Assembly (NCBI GenBank): GCA_016193465.1
Contig: JACPSE010000211.1
Coordinates: 1-33,122 of the forward strand
Length of the DNA: 33,122 nucleotides
Origin: Deltaproteobacteria bacterium
GTDB taxonomy: Bacteria > Desulfobacterota > Binatia > UBA9968
Direction of reading: 5' to 3'
The notes beneath the pieces are model-generated. The model saw nothing but the letters and a program-made list of their open reading frames with translations. It was not told the DNA's origin and ran no database searches. The number at the start of each line of letters is the position of its first letter. Position 1 is the stretch's first letter. Shown here in pieces: positions 22,604 through 32,763 of the stretch. The translations under genes were made by a program, and so were the position numbers.

Positions 22604-22643
22604 TGATAACTGTATATCAACAGAATGTTGATATGTCAACATT
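22603..22643 (-). promoter_or_regulatory. lexA promoter embedded in two operator-like palindromes
   Basis: Operator A is AATGTTGA/TCAACATT with a 4-bp spacer (22624-22643), a perfect 8-bp inverted repeat. Operator B is TTGATA/TATCAA with a 6-bp spacer (22603-22620). On the minus strand the -35 TTGACA (22639-22634) lies in A and the -10 TATACA (22616-22611) lies in B, 17 bp apart. The start falls at 22604 or 22603, so the mRNA would be leaderless. LexA binding is inferred from position and symmetry, as for other autoregulated lexA genes. Confidence 0.75.
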
Positions 22644-22686
22644 TATTGCCGAGGATGGCTAGAGATCAGCAAGACGAGCCCGGCTC

Positions 22687-24120
22687 TCACCTTTTGGCTC
22701 CCCTCACCGCTGAGAAGAGGACCGATAACAGGGTAAAAAAATTGATGACGTGGATGGTATGGCTGAAAGTCTGGTTGAAGATCTCCGGCACAGCACCCCA
22801 CGACTGAGGCGACTCGATCTCCATCTGAGTGAGCCCCGCCGTCGCCAATCCGTGAGTGAAGAGGGTTGCGGAAACGGCCGTGCCCGTGGCCGCTCCGATG
22901 CGGGCCGTAGTTACCGTCATCCCGGAAGCGGCCCCCGCTTTGTCCTTTGGCACCGATCCCATTATCGCGCTCTGATTGGGCGCGTTGAAGATGGCCCAGC
23001 CGAGCCCGGAAAGGGCCAAGGGAAGTATGATTCTAACCGCTGTCGCGTCGGGCGCGAGGGAGGCAATAAAATAATAACCCGTGGCCATTAAGCCAGCGCC
23101 GATGGTGCAGAGCAGCCGTGATCCGAGGCGGTCGGAGAGCCGTCCCGCTGCGGGCGCCACCATGACGATGACCGCGGAGTTGGCGATGATAATCCAGCCC
23201 ATCCTGGTCGGGGTAAAGCCCATCATAATCTGCAGGTAAAAAGGCATGAGGAAACTGATCGCGGACTGCGTCGTGGCGACAAAAAATAGGCTTAGATTAG
23301 CTGCGCTGAACAGCCTACTGCGAAACAGCGAGAGGCTTAAGATAGGCGTTTCCGCTCTGAGCTCGGCCCGAATAAATAGAGCAAGGGCAATCATAGAGAG
23401 CAGCATGATAGAAAGCACCGTCGGATGATGCAGACCAAGATGGGGAACGCGGTTCATCGCGTAGAGAAAGGAGGCATTCGTGACGAGAAGCAAAAGCGCC
23501 CCTTGAATGTCGATTTTAAATGCCTTCCTCTTTCTCCCTGCCTCCGTCAGGGTTTTCCACGTCAGATAGACCCCCAAAAGCCCGACCGGAATGTTGACGA
23601 AAAAGTTCCAGCGCCATCCTACCGTATCGATGAGAAACCCTCCTAGTGTCGGCCCGGTCAGGAAGCCTACGTGGAAAGCCATTGAGGAGACGCCCAGGGC
23701 TTTTCCACGCTGCTCCGTGGGAAACACCACGCTGAGAATGGCCCGGCCGTGCGCGAGCAGCATGGATCCACCGATGCCTTGGACGACGCGAAAGGCGATA
23801 AGCTGGCTGGGGGATTGAGCGAGGCCGCACAGAGCAGAGCCGCCGACAAAGAGAAGATAGCCGCTGGCATAGATCCGTTTGCGGCCGAAGAGATCGCCCA
23901 GGCCGCCCAGAGTGAGAACAAGCCCGATGAGGGTGAGATCATAGGCCAGCACGGCCCACTGAATTGTGGCGAGGTCCGTCTGGAAATCGCGCGTTAATGT
24001 GGGCAAAGAGACTAGCAGCGCCCTCTGGTTCATGGCGGTCATAAAGAGGCCGAGACAGACGTTAAAGAGAACCAGTTGCAGGTTTGGCTGTTGTTCCATC
24101 GCGCCGTTTGTCTCAGTCAT
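22687..24120 (-). CDS. MFS multidrug exporter, DHA2 (EmrB/QacA) type, about 14 helices
   Basis: The 477-residue membrane protein has the motif A variant GGLGDLFGRKRIYASG after helix 2, motif C as GFLTGPTLGGFLIDTVGWRWNFFVNIPVG (helix 5), and a long run of hydrophobic segments consistent with 14 helices. It would export drugs or other hydrophobic compounds in exchange for protons. It ends 84 bp before the lexA start codon (toward the minus-strand upstream side), so the lexA promoter lies in that gap. No TetR or MarR regulator is adjacent, and the substrate is unknown. Confidence 0.9.
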   Translation of the reverse strand: MTETNGAMEQQPNLQLVLFNVCLGLFMTAMNQRALLVSLPTLTRDFQTDLATIQWAVLAYDLTLIGLVLTLGGLGDLFGRKRIYASGYLLFVGGSALCGLAQSPSQLIAFRVVQGIGGSMLLAHGRAILSVVFPTEQRGKALGVSSMAFHVGFLTGPTLGGFLIDTVGWRWNFFVNIPVGLLGVYLTWKTLTEAGRKRKAFKIDIQGALLLLVTNASFLYAMNRVPHLGLHHPTVLSIMLLSMIALALFIRAELRAETPILSLSLFRSRLFSAANLSLFFVATTQSAISFLMPFYLQIMMGFTPTRMGWIIIANSAVIVMVAPAAGRLSDRLGSRLLCTIGAGLMATGYYFIASLAPDATAVRIILPLALSGLGWAIFNAPNQSAIMGSVPKDKAGAASGMTVTTARIGAATGTAVSATLFTHGLATAGLTQMEIESPQSWGAVPEIFNQTFSHTIHVINFFTLLSVLFSAVRGAKR

Positions 24121-24184
24121 GACGGTCTTTTCAGGTGAGATAGGCTGGTTCGGGATTTGTCGCGCGCTGCGGGGCTGTTGCGAG

Positions 24185-24387
24185 TTACGAGGAGACCTTC
24201 CCCTTTATTCGTGGAGATGAGTTCGCATAGAGAGACCTCTCTCTTAGTTCGGGTTCCAGCTCCTGTTTGGCTCTCTTCCGATCGTATTTTTTCCTCTCTT
24301 GGAAGCGCCGGCTGGGGCGGGGGATCTCTTTGCGCACCCGTTTTATAGGTAGGGGGATTTTTTTCTTTGGCCTATTCTGGGAGGAAG

Positions 24388-24412
<25 letters not shown>
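24185..24412 (-). CDS. Possible small basic protein (75 aa) overlapping clpB
   Basis: The product is rich in Lys/Arg ([35 protein letters not shown]), which would suit RNA or ribosome binding. The frame overlaps the last 25 nt of clpB. The ATG at 24412 has only a very close GAAGAGG sequence as ribosome site. It may be a real small gene or chance, and it fills most of the space between clpB and the MFS gene. Confidence 0.35.
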
Positions 24413-27018
<2,606 letters not shown>

Positions 27019-27044
27019 GGTTTTCTATTCCGCACAGTGAGCAG

Positions 27045-27073
27045 AATTTAACCACCGCTGTGGGGCGTGTCAA
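27045..27073 (-). promoter_or_regulatory. Putative sigma-70 promoter of clpB
   Basis: TTGACA (27073-27068) and TAAATT (27050-27045) on the minus strand are 17 bp apart. A heat-shock sigma-32 site was considered, since CTTGACA is followed by CCCCA, but the spacing is too short for that. Confidence 0.5.
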
Positions 27074-27102
27074 GAAATGAAATCGTCAGGCGAGATGCAG
27101 GC

Positions 27103-28467
27103 TTAGACGGGGAGCAAGATAGTTAAGGTGGTGCCCTCGACCGGGTTACTTTGAACGTCGATCCTGCCGCCGTGCATGCTCACGATGTGGCGGGCGACGA
27201 AGAGGCCTACCGTGTTGACATCCGCCCCGCGCCGGCGAAGTTTTTTCTTCCTGTTGAAGAGCAGGGGAATCTCCTCCTGGAAAATGCCGGCGCCGCTGTC
27301 TTTTATGGCGATTGCAACCTCGCTGTCTTGGCGCCGCAAACTTACGGTGACGCCGCTTCCGAGGGGCGAGAGATTAATAGCGTTGCTGATGAGGATGCCA
27401 ACGGCACGCTCGATCTGCACGGCGTCGATAGAGATCATCGGGAGGTCATTGGGTGACTCGAGAGCGAGGTCGATGTTTTTCGCGCTCGCCTCGCTCTGCC
27501 TGTCCTGGACTGCCAACTCCAGGATCTGTTTGATCTCGAAGGGGTTCTTCTGTATTTCCAATTTTCCCGCTTCGATGTCCAAGGCCCCGGTGTGATTCAT
27601 GACCAGATCGAAAAGGCGCCTGGCGAGCGCGTCAACCCGTTGTATCGAGAGAATCTGGGATGCTTCTACCCGCTCGGGGCTGATTGAGGAGGCGATCTCC
27701 AAGTAGCCGATCATGGCTGCTAAGGGGGATTTCAAATCCTCGGCAATATCCGCGAGGACCTCGTCCGCGGCCTCCTCTTTGGGGCTTTCATCGCGACTCT
27801 CCTGCAAAGCGCTTCTCAACCTGCTCGCCTCTTCCCGGAGGCGCTCGGCTTCCGCCTGGAGGCTGGCGGTCTCCTCCTGGCGCGGTTCGGATTCCGCTTG
27901 GAGTTTTCTGACCGCATCCCTATAGCGTTCGATTTCTTGTTGGAGCTTGCCGGTTTCTTCCCGGAGGCTCTGGGCCTCGTTGCGGTAACGCTCGCTTTCC
28001 GCTTGGAATTTCTGAGCTTCCTCCTGGTAACGCTGGGCTTCAGTCTCTAGCCTCTTCGCTTGCTCTTGATAATGTTCGCTCTCTGACTTAAACCTCTTTC
28101 TTTCCTCGCTTCTGGCTATGGCCTGGGGAATTTCCTGGAGGTGGGAGAGATCCGGCTGCTTGATGACAAAATCCCAGGCGCCTTGCCTGAGCGCTTCGTC
28201 CACAACCGTCAGCCTTTCCAAAGATGCCATCACAATGACAGCGACGTCGGGAAACAGGCTGGAGATCTTCTGCAGCGTTTCGATCCCGGCCCGATGTAGA
28301 TCCAGGTCCAGGATCACGCTGTGCTTCCTATCGGCTTCCAGGGCAGCCAGGCAGCTCGGCAAATCTTGAACCACAGTGACCTTGATGCCTTTGGCATCAA
28401 GTTCCCGCCGGGTTTGATGCGAGGGCCTCTTGCCTCCCTCCAACAAAACGACCTTCATCTCTCCCAT
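27103..28467 (-). CDS. Receiver-coiled coil-degenerate histidine kinase
   Basis: The 454-residue protein has a receiver-like domain (4-120) with phospho-acceptor Asp54 (VILDLDLH) and Lys103, but without the usual acidic pair at its start (it reads LLEGGK). A long coiled coil follows (about 120-225), built of repeated Tyr/Gln/Glu-rich units. The HisKA-like region reads IAEDLKSPLAAMIGY with Glu243 where the phosphorylated His would be. The HATPase region keeps the N-box (ISNAINLSP) and DSGAGI, but the second glycine box is poor (NTVGLFVARHIV). It is probably not a working kinase and may act as a phospho-sensing scaffold. It is the last gene of the KaiC-like operon. A second ATG, 9 nt downstream, is an alternative start. 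Confidence 0.75.
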   Translation of the reverse strand: MGEMKVVLLEGGKRPSHQTRRELDAKGIKVTVVQDLPSCLAALEADRKHSVILDLDLHRAGIETLQKISSLFPDVAVIVMASLERLTVVDEALRQGAWDFVIKQPDLSHLQEIPQAIARSEERKRFKSESEHYQEQAKRLETEAQRYQEEAQKFQAESERYRNEAQSLREETGKLQQEIERYRDAVRKLQAESEPRQEETASLQAEAERLREEASRLRSALQESRDESPKEEAADEVLADIAEDLKSPLAAMIGYLEIASSISPERVEASQILSIQRVDALARRLFDLVMNHTGALDIEAGKLEIQKNPFEIKQILELAVQDRQSEASAKNIDLALESPNDLPMISIDAVQIERAVGILISNAINLSPLGSGVTVSLRRQDSEVAIAIKDSGAGIFQEEIPLLFNRKKKLRRRGADVNTVGLFVARHIVSMHGGRIDVQSNPVEGTTLTILLPV

Positions 28468-28494
28468 AGACCGGTTCCCGACGCTCCGTTAGGC

Positions 28495-29685
28495 TCAGGC
28501 TTGGGTGATATCGACCCACTCGGACATGGCGGTCCCCCACTTCATGCTCTGCGCCCGACCCAGGAATCTCTGCTCCTCGTTCCTGAATTCCAACACCCCA
28601 TCCATGATGTATTTGATGTTATTCAAGGTTTGATCATTACAAGCCCCTTGCTCGACGACGAAGATCGTTGAGACCCCGGCAAAGTGGCCCGAGCGCGCCA
28701 AAAAAGCGATAAAGCGCTGAACATAAGGAAGCTCGAAGTTGAGAAAAAGGCTTGAGATGGAATCCACGACTCTCTTCCCGCCCGTTTTCGTTTGGTCTGT
28801 CTGTCCCAGTTCAGCCCCCGCTTCACTGATGAGCGCGGAGAGATCGGAGAGTTCAAGGCTCCCCGTAATGGCGAACTTCTCCTCAGGGGCGGTTCGCCCT
28901 CCGCTCCAGGAATAGGCATCCACGAAGCGTATTTGGTTTTGGCCTTCACAGGTAGAGAGATCCAAGCTGTATTTTGAGTTCAGTTCTCTGCGCACCATGG
29001 ATGGATCGTCGTCCATGCAGATGAACATGCATTTTTCGCCCTTCTTCAGCCCTTGGGCCAGGAAAAGACGGCAAAAAAAAGATTTGCCGCTTCCGAGAGA
29101 GCCCAGGGCCAGGATGCTGGAGCCCGGCGGAATCGGGGCGCCGAAAAGCTGCTCGAGCACATCCTCTCCAAGGCTAAGGCTCCTGACGGGAGCGATCGGC
29201 CTGGCAGGAGCGGCGGTCATTTCTTCCTTCAACACAATGGGTTGTGCCACCTGGATGATAGGCTGGGCGGTCTGCGGCGCGGCTGGGACCACTTCGACCT
29301 TTTTTGCTACGGCTCTCTCCAGGATGTTGGCCACGCGGGCCTTAAGGACCTTCAAGGAGAAGGGCTTGGTGAGGTAGTCATCTGCCCCCACCTGGTATCC
29401 TCTGATCCGGTCCTCATCCGTAGATAGAGCCGTCAGCATGATCACAGGGGTGAGGGCAAACCGGGGCAGGTCGCGTAGTTTGTGGCACACCTCATACCCG
29501 TCCATCTCCGGCATCATGACATCGAGGATGATGAGATCCGGGGTCACGGTGGGGATTTTGTCCAGCGCCTCTTTGCCATTATAAGCAAAATGGACCTCAT
29601 ATCCTTCCGCGCCCAAGGCCATCCGGTATAGCTCGCAGAAGTGCTGATTGTCCTCAGCGATAAAGATTTTTTTTCCGTTGGCCAT
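28495..29685 (-). CDS. Response regulator receiver fused to KaiC/RAD55-like ATPase
   Basis: The 396-residue protein has an intact receiver domain (about 5-125): acidic pair E11/D12, Asp55 in ILDVMMPEMDGYEV, Thr85 and Lys107 in LTKPFS. A proline/alanine linker (about 130-165) leads to a RecA-fold domain with Walker A GSLGSGKS (195-202) and a Walker B-like RVVDSISSLFL (D308). The ATPase part is similar in plan to the next gene. An AAAGGA site lies 7 nt before the ATG. Phosphorylation of the receiver probably controls ATP binding by the RecA-fold part. The kinase that phosphorylates it is not visible nearby, since the adjacent one lacks its histidine. Confidence 0.85.
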   Translation of the reverse strand: MANGKKIFIAEDNQHFCELYRMALGAEGYEVHFAYNGKEALDKIPTVTPDLIILDVMMPEMDGYEVCHKLRDLPRFALTPVIMLTALSTDEDRIRGYQVGADDYLTKPFSLKVLKARVANILERAVAKKVEVVPAAPQTAQPIIQVAQPIVLKEEMTAAPARPIAPVRSLSLGEDVLEQLFGAPIPPGSSILALGSLGSGKSFFCRLFLAQGLKKGEKCMFICMDDDPSMVRRELNSKYSLDLSTCEGQNQIRFVDAYSWSGGRTAPEEKFAITGSLELSDLSALISEAGAELGQTDQTKTGGKRVVDSISSLFLNFELPYVQRFIAFLARSGHFAGVSTIFVVEQGACNDQTLNNIKYIMDGVLEFRNEEQRFLGRAQSMKWGTAMSEWVDITQA

Positions 29686-29703
29686 AACTTTTCCTTTAAA
29701 GAA

Positions 29704-30426
29704 TCAGAGAACCGGTTTCAAGACGATTCCCTTTTCTTTTACAATGTTAAACTGATGTTCCATTAGATCAATTGCCGTACCCCGCATCTTACGCACCAGG
29801 AGAGTGCGGACTAGCCGGCTTTGCACCCTGACAAAGCTAAGAATGATAACCCCTGCGACCAGAAACTCCTCCACCCCCCCCTCGCCTGCTCCTGCTATTG
29901 CTGGAACAGCGTAGGAAGTAAGAAGGTTGGTCGTTCCCATATTGTCTTGGAGGGAATGAACCAGGGTGCGCACATGTTCCTGAGCGCGTGCGGAGGAATC
30001 GCGGGAGAGGATCAGCGGTCCGACCGGGTCGATGACTACCCGCGTGGCCCCCATTCTCCTGACATGGCTGGCAAGATCCCCCACCGTCTTCTGCACATCC
30101 ACCTCTTTTTCCTTCCCTCCGGCGCCCATTCGGGCGCTGAATAGGGGAGAGGCGTCCAAGATAAGCAAACTTTTTTGTTCGATGTACTTGAGCAGGTCCC
30201 ATCCCAGAGCGGCAGCCTCTTCCAGGATGTCGGACGGCCTCTCATCCACGGCTACGTAAACCGCTTTTTCGCCATCCGTCAGCCCTTTCAATATAAATTG
30301 CATGCAGAATATGCTTTTGCCGGTGCCCGACTCCCCGGTGATGAGGTAAGACTTTCCTTCTGTAAGCCCCCCCTCGATCAGCGGATCAAGACCCAGGATC
30401 CCGGTAGAAAGCCTTTTTTTTTCCAT
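29704..30426 (-). CDS. Single-domain KaiC-like (RAD55 family) ATPase
   Basis: The 240-residue protein has one KaiC-type RecA fold: STGILGLDPLIEGGLTEGKSYLITG leading to Walker A GESGTGKS (31-38), VDERPSDILEEAAALGWDL with a conserved acidic residue (E62), and Walker B TRVVIDPVGPLIL (D133). The C-terminal RKMRGTAIDLMEHQFNI segment is typical of KaiC-like proteins. Unlike cyanobacterial KaiC it has only one domain and no partner kaiA or kaiB nearby, so a clock function is not suggested. It is the first gene of a three-gene operon, 18 bp before the receiver-KaiC fusion. Its fourth to sixth codons hold a run of nine A. Confidence 0.87.
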   Translation of the reverse strand: MEKKRLSTGILGLDPLIEGGLTEGKSYLITGESGTGKSIFCMQFILKGLTDGEKAVYVAVDERPSDILEEAAALGWDLLKYIEQKSLLILDASPLFSARMGAGGKEKEVDVQKTVGDLASHVRRMGATRVVIDPVGPLILSRDSSARAQEHVRTLVHSLQDNMGTTNLLTSYAVPAIAGAGEGGVEEFLVAGVIILSFVRVQSRLVRTLLVRKMRGTAIDLMEHQFNIVKEKGIVLKPVL

Positions 30427-30479
30427 AGCCTCAAGGTATGATTTTTAACACTTTTTTTCCCTGTTTGAAAGCTTTGCAT

Positions 30480-30508
30480 TTGAATTGACAAAAAGGCACA
30501 GTTAGAAT
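30480..30508 (+). promoter_or_regulatory. Putative promoter of hisC
   Basis: TTGAAT (30480-30485) and TAGAAT (30503-30508) are 17 bp apart. The start would be at 30515-30517, right at the ATG, so the mRNA would be leaderless. A better -35 match, TTGACA at 30485, is only 12 bp from the -10 and is discounted. Confidence 0.45.
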
Positions 30509-30516
30509 CCGTTGCC

Positions 30517-31578
30517 ATGTCTCGTTACGTAAGGAAAAATATCGCCGCCATAGAGGGTTATATTCCCGGCGAGCAGCCGCAAAATAGCGGCTTCGTCAAG
30601 CTGAACACCAACGAAAATCCCTATCCGCCCTCGCCGCTGGTTCGCTCGGCATTGCGCCGGGCGGCGGATGGGTCGCTCCGTCTTTACCCAGAGCCCCTAA
30701 GCAACAGCCTGAGATCATTGGCGGCAGAGAGATTCGGGCTTCGGGCCGAGAACATTCTCGCGGGAAATGGCTCCGACGAACTGCTGTCCATCCTGGCGCG
30801 CTGCTTTGTGGGACAGGGAGACCGCGTGGTCTATCCGGTACCCACCTACACCCTTTACGACACCCTGATTGCTATCCAAGAAGGGGAAAGGGGAGGCGTT
30901 GATTATCCGCCTGATTTTTCCCTTCCCGAAGCGCTCTACTCCGAAAGAGCAGTTTTAACATTTCTCTGTAATCCCAACTCTCCTTCGGGGACCCTGGTTT
31001 CCCTAAAGGAGATCGAGAGATTGGCGGGATCGGTCTCAGGCATCCTGGTTGTGGACGAAGCTTATATCGATTTTGCCGAGGGCGAGGGAGTATCCTCTAT
31101 TCCCCTGATTCGGAATTTCCCGAACCTCGTCGTGCTGCGCAGCTTCTCCAAATCTTTTTCCCTGGCCGGCATGCGCATCGGCCTTGCCTTCGCAGCCGAA
31201 GAGATTATCGCCGACATGATGAAGGTCAAAGACTCCTACAATTTGAGCCGTTTGAGCCTCATCGCCGGAGTGGCAGCGCTCCAGGACCTTCCTTGGATGA
31301 GACGCAATGTCGCCAGGATCCAGCGGAGTCGCAAGAAGTTAGCCCGCAGGCTGAAGAAGCTGGGCTTCCGAGTTTATCCCTCCCAGGCGAATTTTGTGAT
31401 GGCGCGAAGGGAAGGCCAAAATCTGCGCGGACTTTACGAGGGACTCAAGCGGCGAAAGATCCTGGTACGCTATTTTGACGTGCCTGGGCTCCAGGACAGT
31501 CTCAGGATTACCGTCGGCACGCCTCAGGAGGTCGGTGCGCTCTTAAAAGAGCTGGAGTCGATTGAGATGGATACCTAG
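30517..31578 (+). CDS. hisC: Histidinol-phosphate aminotransferase
   Basis: The 353-residue class I/II (fold type I) enzyme has KLNTNENPYPPSP at its start, GNGSDELL, YPVPTYTLYDTL, CNPNSPSG, VVDEAYIDF and the PLP lysine K212 in SFSKSFSLAGMRIG. It converts imidazole acetol phosphate to histidinol phosphate in histidine synthesis; some homologues act on aromatic amino acids. The other his genes are not here. The ATG has no Shine-Dalgarno site. A VOC gene follows after 37 bp on the same strand. Confidence 0.93.
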   Translation: MSRYVRKNIAAIEGYIPGEQPQNSGFVKLNTNENPYPPSPLVRSALRRAADGSLRLYPEPLSNSLRSLAAERFGLRAENILAGNGSDELLSILARCFVGQGDRVVYPVPTYTLYDTLIAIQEGERGGVDYPPDFSLPEALYSERAVLTFLCNPNSPSGTLVSLKEIERLAGSVSGILVVDEAYIDFAEGEGVSSIPLIRNFPNLVVLRSFSKSFSLAGMRIGLAFAAEEIIADMMKVKDSYNLSRLSLIAGVAALQDLPWMRRNVARIQRSRKKLARRLKKLGFRVYPSQANFVMARREGQNLRGLYEGLKRRKILVRYFDVPGLQDSLRITVGTPQEVGALLKELESIEMDT

Positions 31579-31615
31579 GTCTGAAGGCTTCCGCCGCGGG
31601 CGAAGGAGTCGAAGT

Positions 31616-32032
31616 ATGAAATCGATAAAAATAACCGAGTTAGATCACATCGTACTCAACGTGAGAGACATCGGCCGCTCCCTGGCCTTCTATACCAGAG
31701 TGCTGGGCCTTAAGGGGGAGCGCGTGCAGCAGTTCAAGAAAGGCAAGGTCGGATTTCCCTCGGTGCGCATCAACGAGCATACCATCATCGATCTCTTGCC
31801 CTTGAAGGAATCGGACGTGCGGGGGAAAAGCGCGGAGAAGACAAAAACCAATCTCAATCACTTCTGCCTGGTCGTGGAGAAAGAGGATTTTTCAGGGATT
31901 GTGGACTATTTGCAGGGGCACGGTATCTCGATACGGCAAGGGCCGATTTCCCGCTGGGGCGCGCGCGGCAGAGCAACATCGGTCTATTTCCTGGATCCGG
32001 ACGGGAACGAGATAGAGGCTCGGTGCTATTAG
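31616..32032 (+). CDS. VOC family protein (glyoxalase/dioxygenase fold)
   Basis: The 138-residue protein shows the VOC pattern: ITELDHIVLNVRDIGRSLAFYTRVLGLKG, NHFCLVVEKEDF and YFLDPDGNEIEARCY. His10, the His of LNHFCL and Glu in GNEIEAR are likely metal ligands. ATG 31616 has AAGGAG about 8 nt upstream, whereas the longer in-frame reading from 31562 has none. It shares the VRDIGRS segment with the other VOC protein in this window, so both belong to the same broad subfamily. It follows hisC closely and may be cotranscribed. The substrate is unknown. Confidence 0.82.
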   Translation: MKSIKITELDHIVLNVRDIGRSLAFYTRVLGLKGERVQQFKKGKVGFPSVRINEHTIIDLLPLKESDVRGKSAEKTKTNLNHFCLVVEKEDFSGIVDYLQGHGISIRQGPISRWGARGRATSVYFLDPDGNEIEARCY

Positions 32033-32068
32033 CCTGGGGGCGGTTTCCGTAGAAAATGTACACCTGGT

Positions 32069-32281
32069 CTACAAGTCCTCTGGTCTAAGTCCGGTTCGCT
32101 TGGCGATTCGGGCAAGCACTCGAGGACCAAGCTCTTCATCGTCGTGAAAGGCAAAGACAAAGTCGGGCCAACCGGGACGGGAAAGCGTGCGGTGAGAACC
32201 AGTCTGCCGCTTAATGGTCCAGCCGATTCGAAGGAGCGCTGCTAAGACACGTCTTGCACGAGTGCTTGGCCACTGGCTCAT
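32069..32281 (-). CDS. hicA: HicA-family mRNA interferase toxin
   Basis: The 70-residue protein is typical of HicA in size and pattern: a dsRNA-binding-like fold with GWTIKRQTGSHRTLSRPG, in which the His of GSH is the catalytic residue, and a tail VLARIAKRTGLRPEDL. It overlaps hicB by 4 nt (ATGA). It should cleave mRNA when not bound by its antitoxin. The gene ends 36 bp from the oppositely oriented VOC gene, with no attachment site visible there. Confidence 0.88.
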   Translation of the reverse strand: MSQWPSTRARRVLAALLRIGWTIKRQTGSHRTLSRPGWPDFVFAFHDDEELGPRVLARIAKRTGLRPEDL

Positions 32282-32484
32282 GCGGCCGCAAAGGAGATGC
32301 TAACAAGGTCAGGGCCAGCTTCACCGTGTTCGAGGCGGTCCGCTATCACGCGCAGCGCAAGGGCCTGCACCTTTGCGCGAGCCTCTTCAGGGGTCTGCCC
32401 ATACGCAAGGACCCCTGGCAGATCCATTACCTCAGCGATCCAACGCCCATCTTCCTCTTGTTCGATCTCGACCTTAAACGTCAC
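32278..32484 (-). CDS. hicB: HicB-family antitoxin
   Basis: The 68-residue protein has the partial RNase H-like HicB fold: FKVEIEQEEDGRWIAEVMDLPGVLAYGQTPEEAR. It is the short form without a C-terminal ribbon-helix-helix domain. I place the start at GTG 32484, because GAGGGAG lies just upstream; the longer in-frame ATG at 32547 would run into the attC-like site. In this operon the antitoxin gene comes first. The neighbouring attC-like site suggests arrival as an integron cassette. Confidence 0.83.
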   Translation of the reverse strand: MTFKVEIEQEEDGRWIAEVMDLPGVLAYGQTPEEARAKVQALALRVIADRLEHGEAGPDLVSISFAAA

Positions 32485-32541
32485 AGCCGCTCCCTCTCTC
32501 GTTGAAACGCATTTTACACCTTGCCGCCTAGGTTGCAAAGC

Positions 32542-32627
32542 GCCCAACGCTATGCCGCTGAGCCGTCTTTCGGAAAGTGACTGTAAAGAACCGTAATCAA
32601 TTATCGGCTCCAGCGGCGGGTTAGCGC
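32542..32627 (-). other. attC-like integron recombination site
   Basis: On the minus strand the sequence runs from CGCTAAC (imperfect R'') to GTTGGGC (a match to the R' core GTTRRRY). Between them the arms GCCGCTGGAGCC (32617-32606) and GGCTCAGCGGC (32564-32554) pair perfectly over 11 bp except for one extra base, the hallmark of an attC with an extrahelical nucleotide. The central spacer of 41 nt contains a small hairpin. The total of about 86 nt is in the normal range. It begins just after the stop codon of the ORF remnant upstream, as cassette sites do. Confidence 0.6.
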
Positions 32628-32629
32628 TC

Positions 32630-32731
32630 TCAGTCTTGAGCGGAAAGCTCCTCGCGTACGATCTTACGCACCATCTCTGCCGTAAGAGGTTTCTCCATCA
32701 GACCAAGATAGGCATTGAGTGCATCGTTGCC
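32630..32731 (-). pseudogene. Remnant of a cassette ORF next to the attC-like site
   Basis: A 33-residue frame (GNDALNAYLGLMEKPL and on, ending ELSAQD) is read on the minus strand with its TGA immediately before the attC-like site. A stop codon and then the group II intron fragment lie upstream of it; the frame before that stop also looks coding (LNYDAPLPYST). It is probably the 3' end of a truncated cassette gene. No family recognised. Confidence 0.4.
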
Positions 32732-32763
32732 TCATGTCGAGTAGGGCAATGGCGCGTCATAGT

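Noticed and set aside
27045-27073. Heat-shock (sigma-32) promoter of clpB
   Set aside because: CTTGACA and CCCCA are only about 2 bp apart instead of 11-16; the sigma-70 reading fits better.
30414-30422. Run of nine A in the start region of the KaiC-like gene as a phase-variation tract
   Set aside because: It encodes normal lysine codons and no sign of variation can be seen from one sequence.
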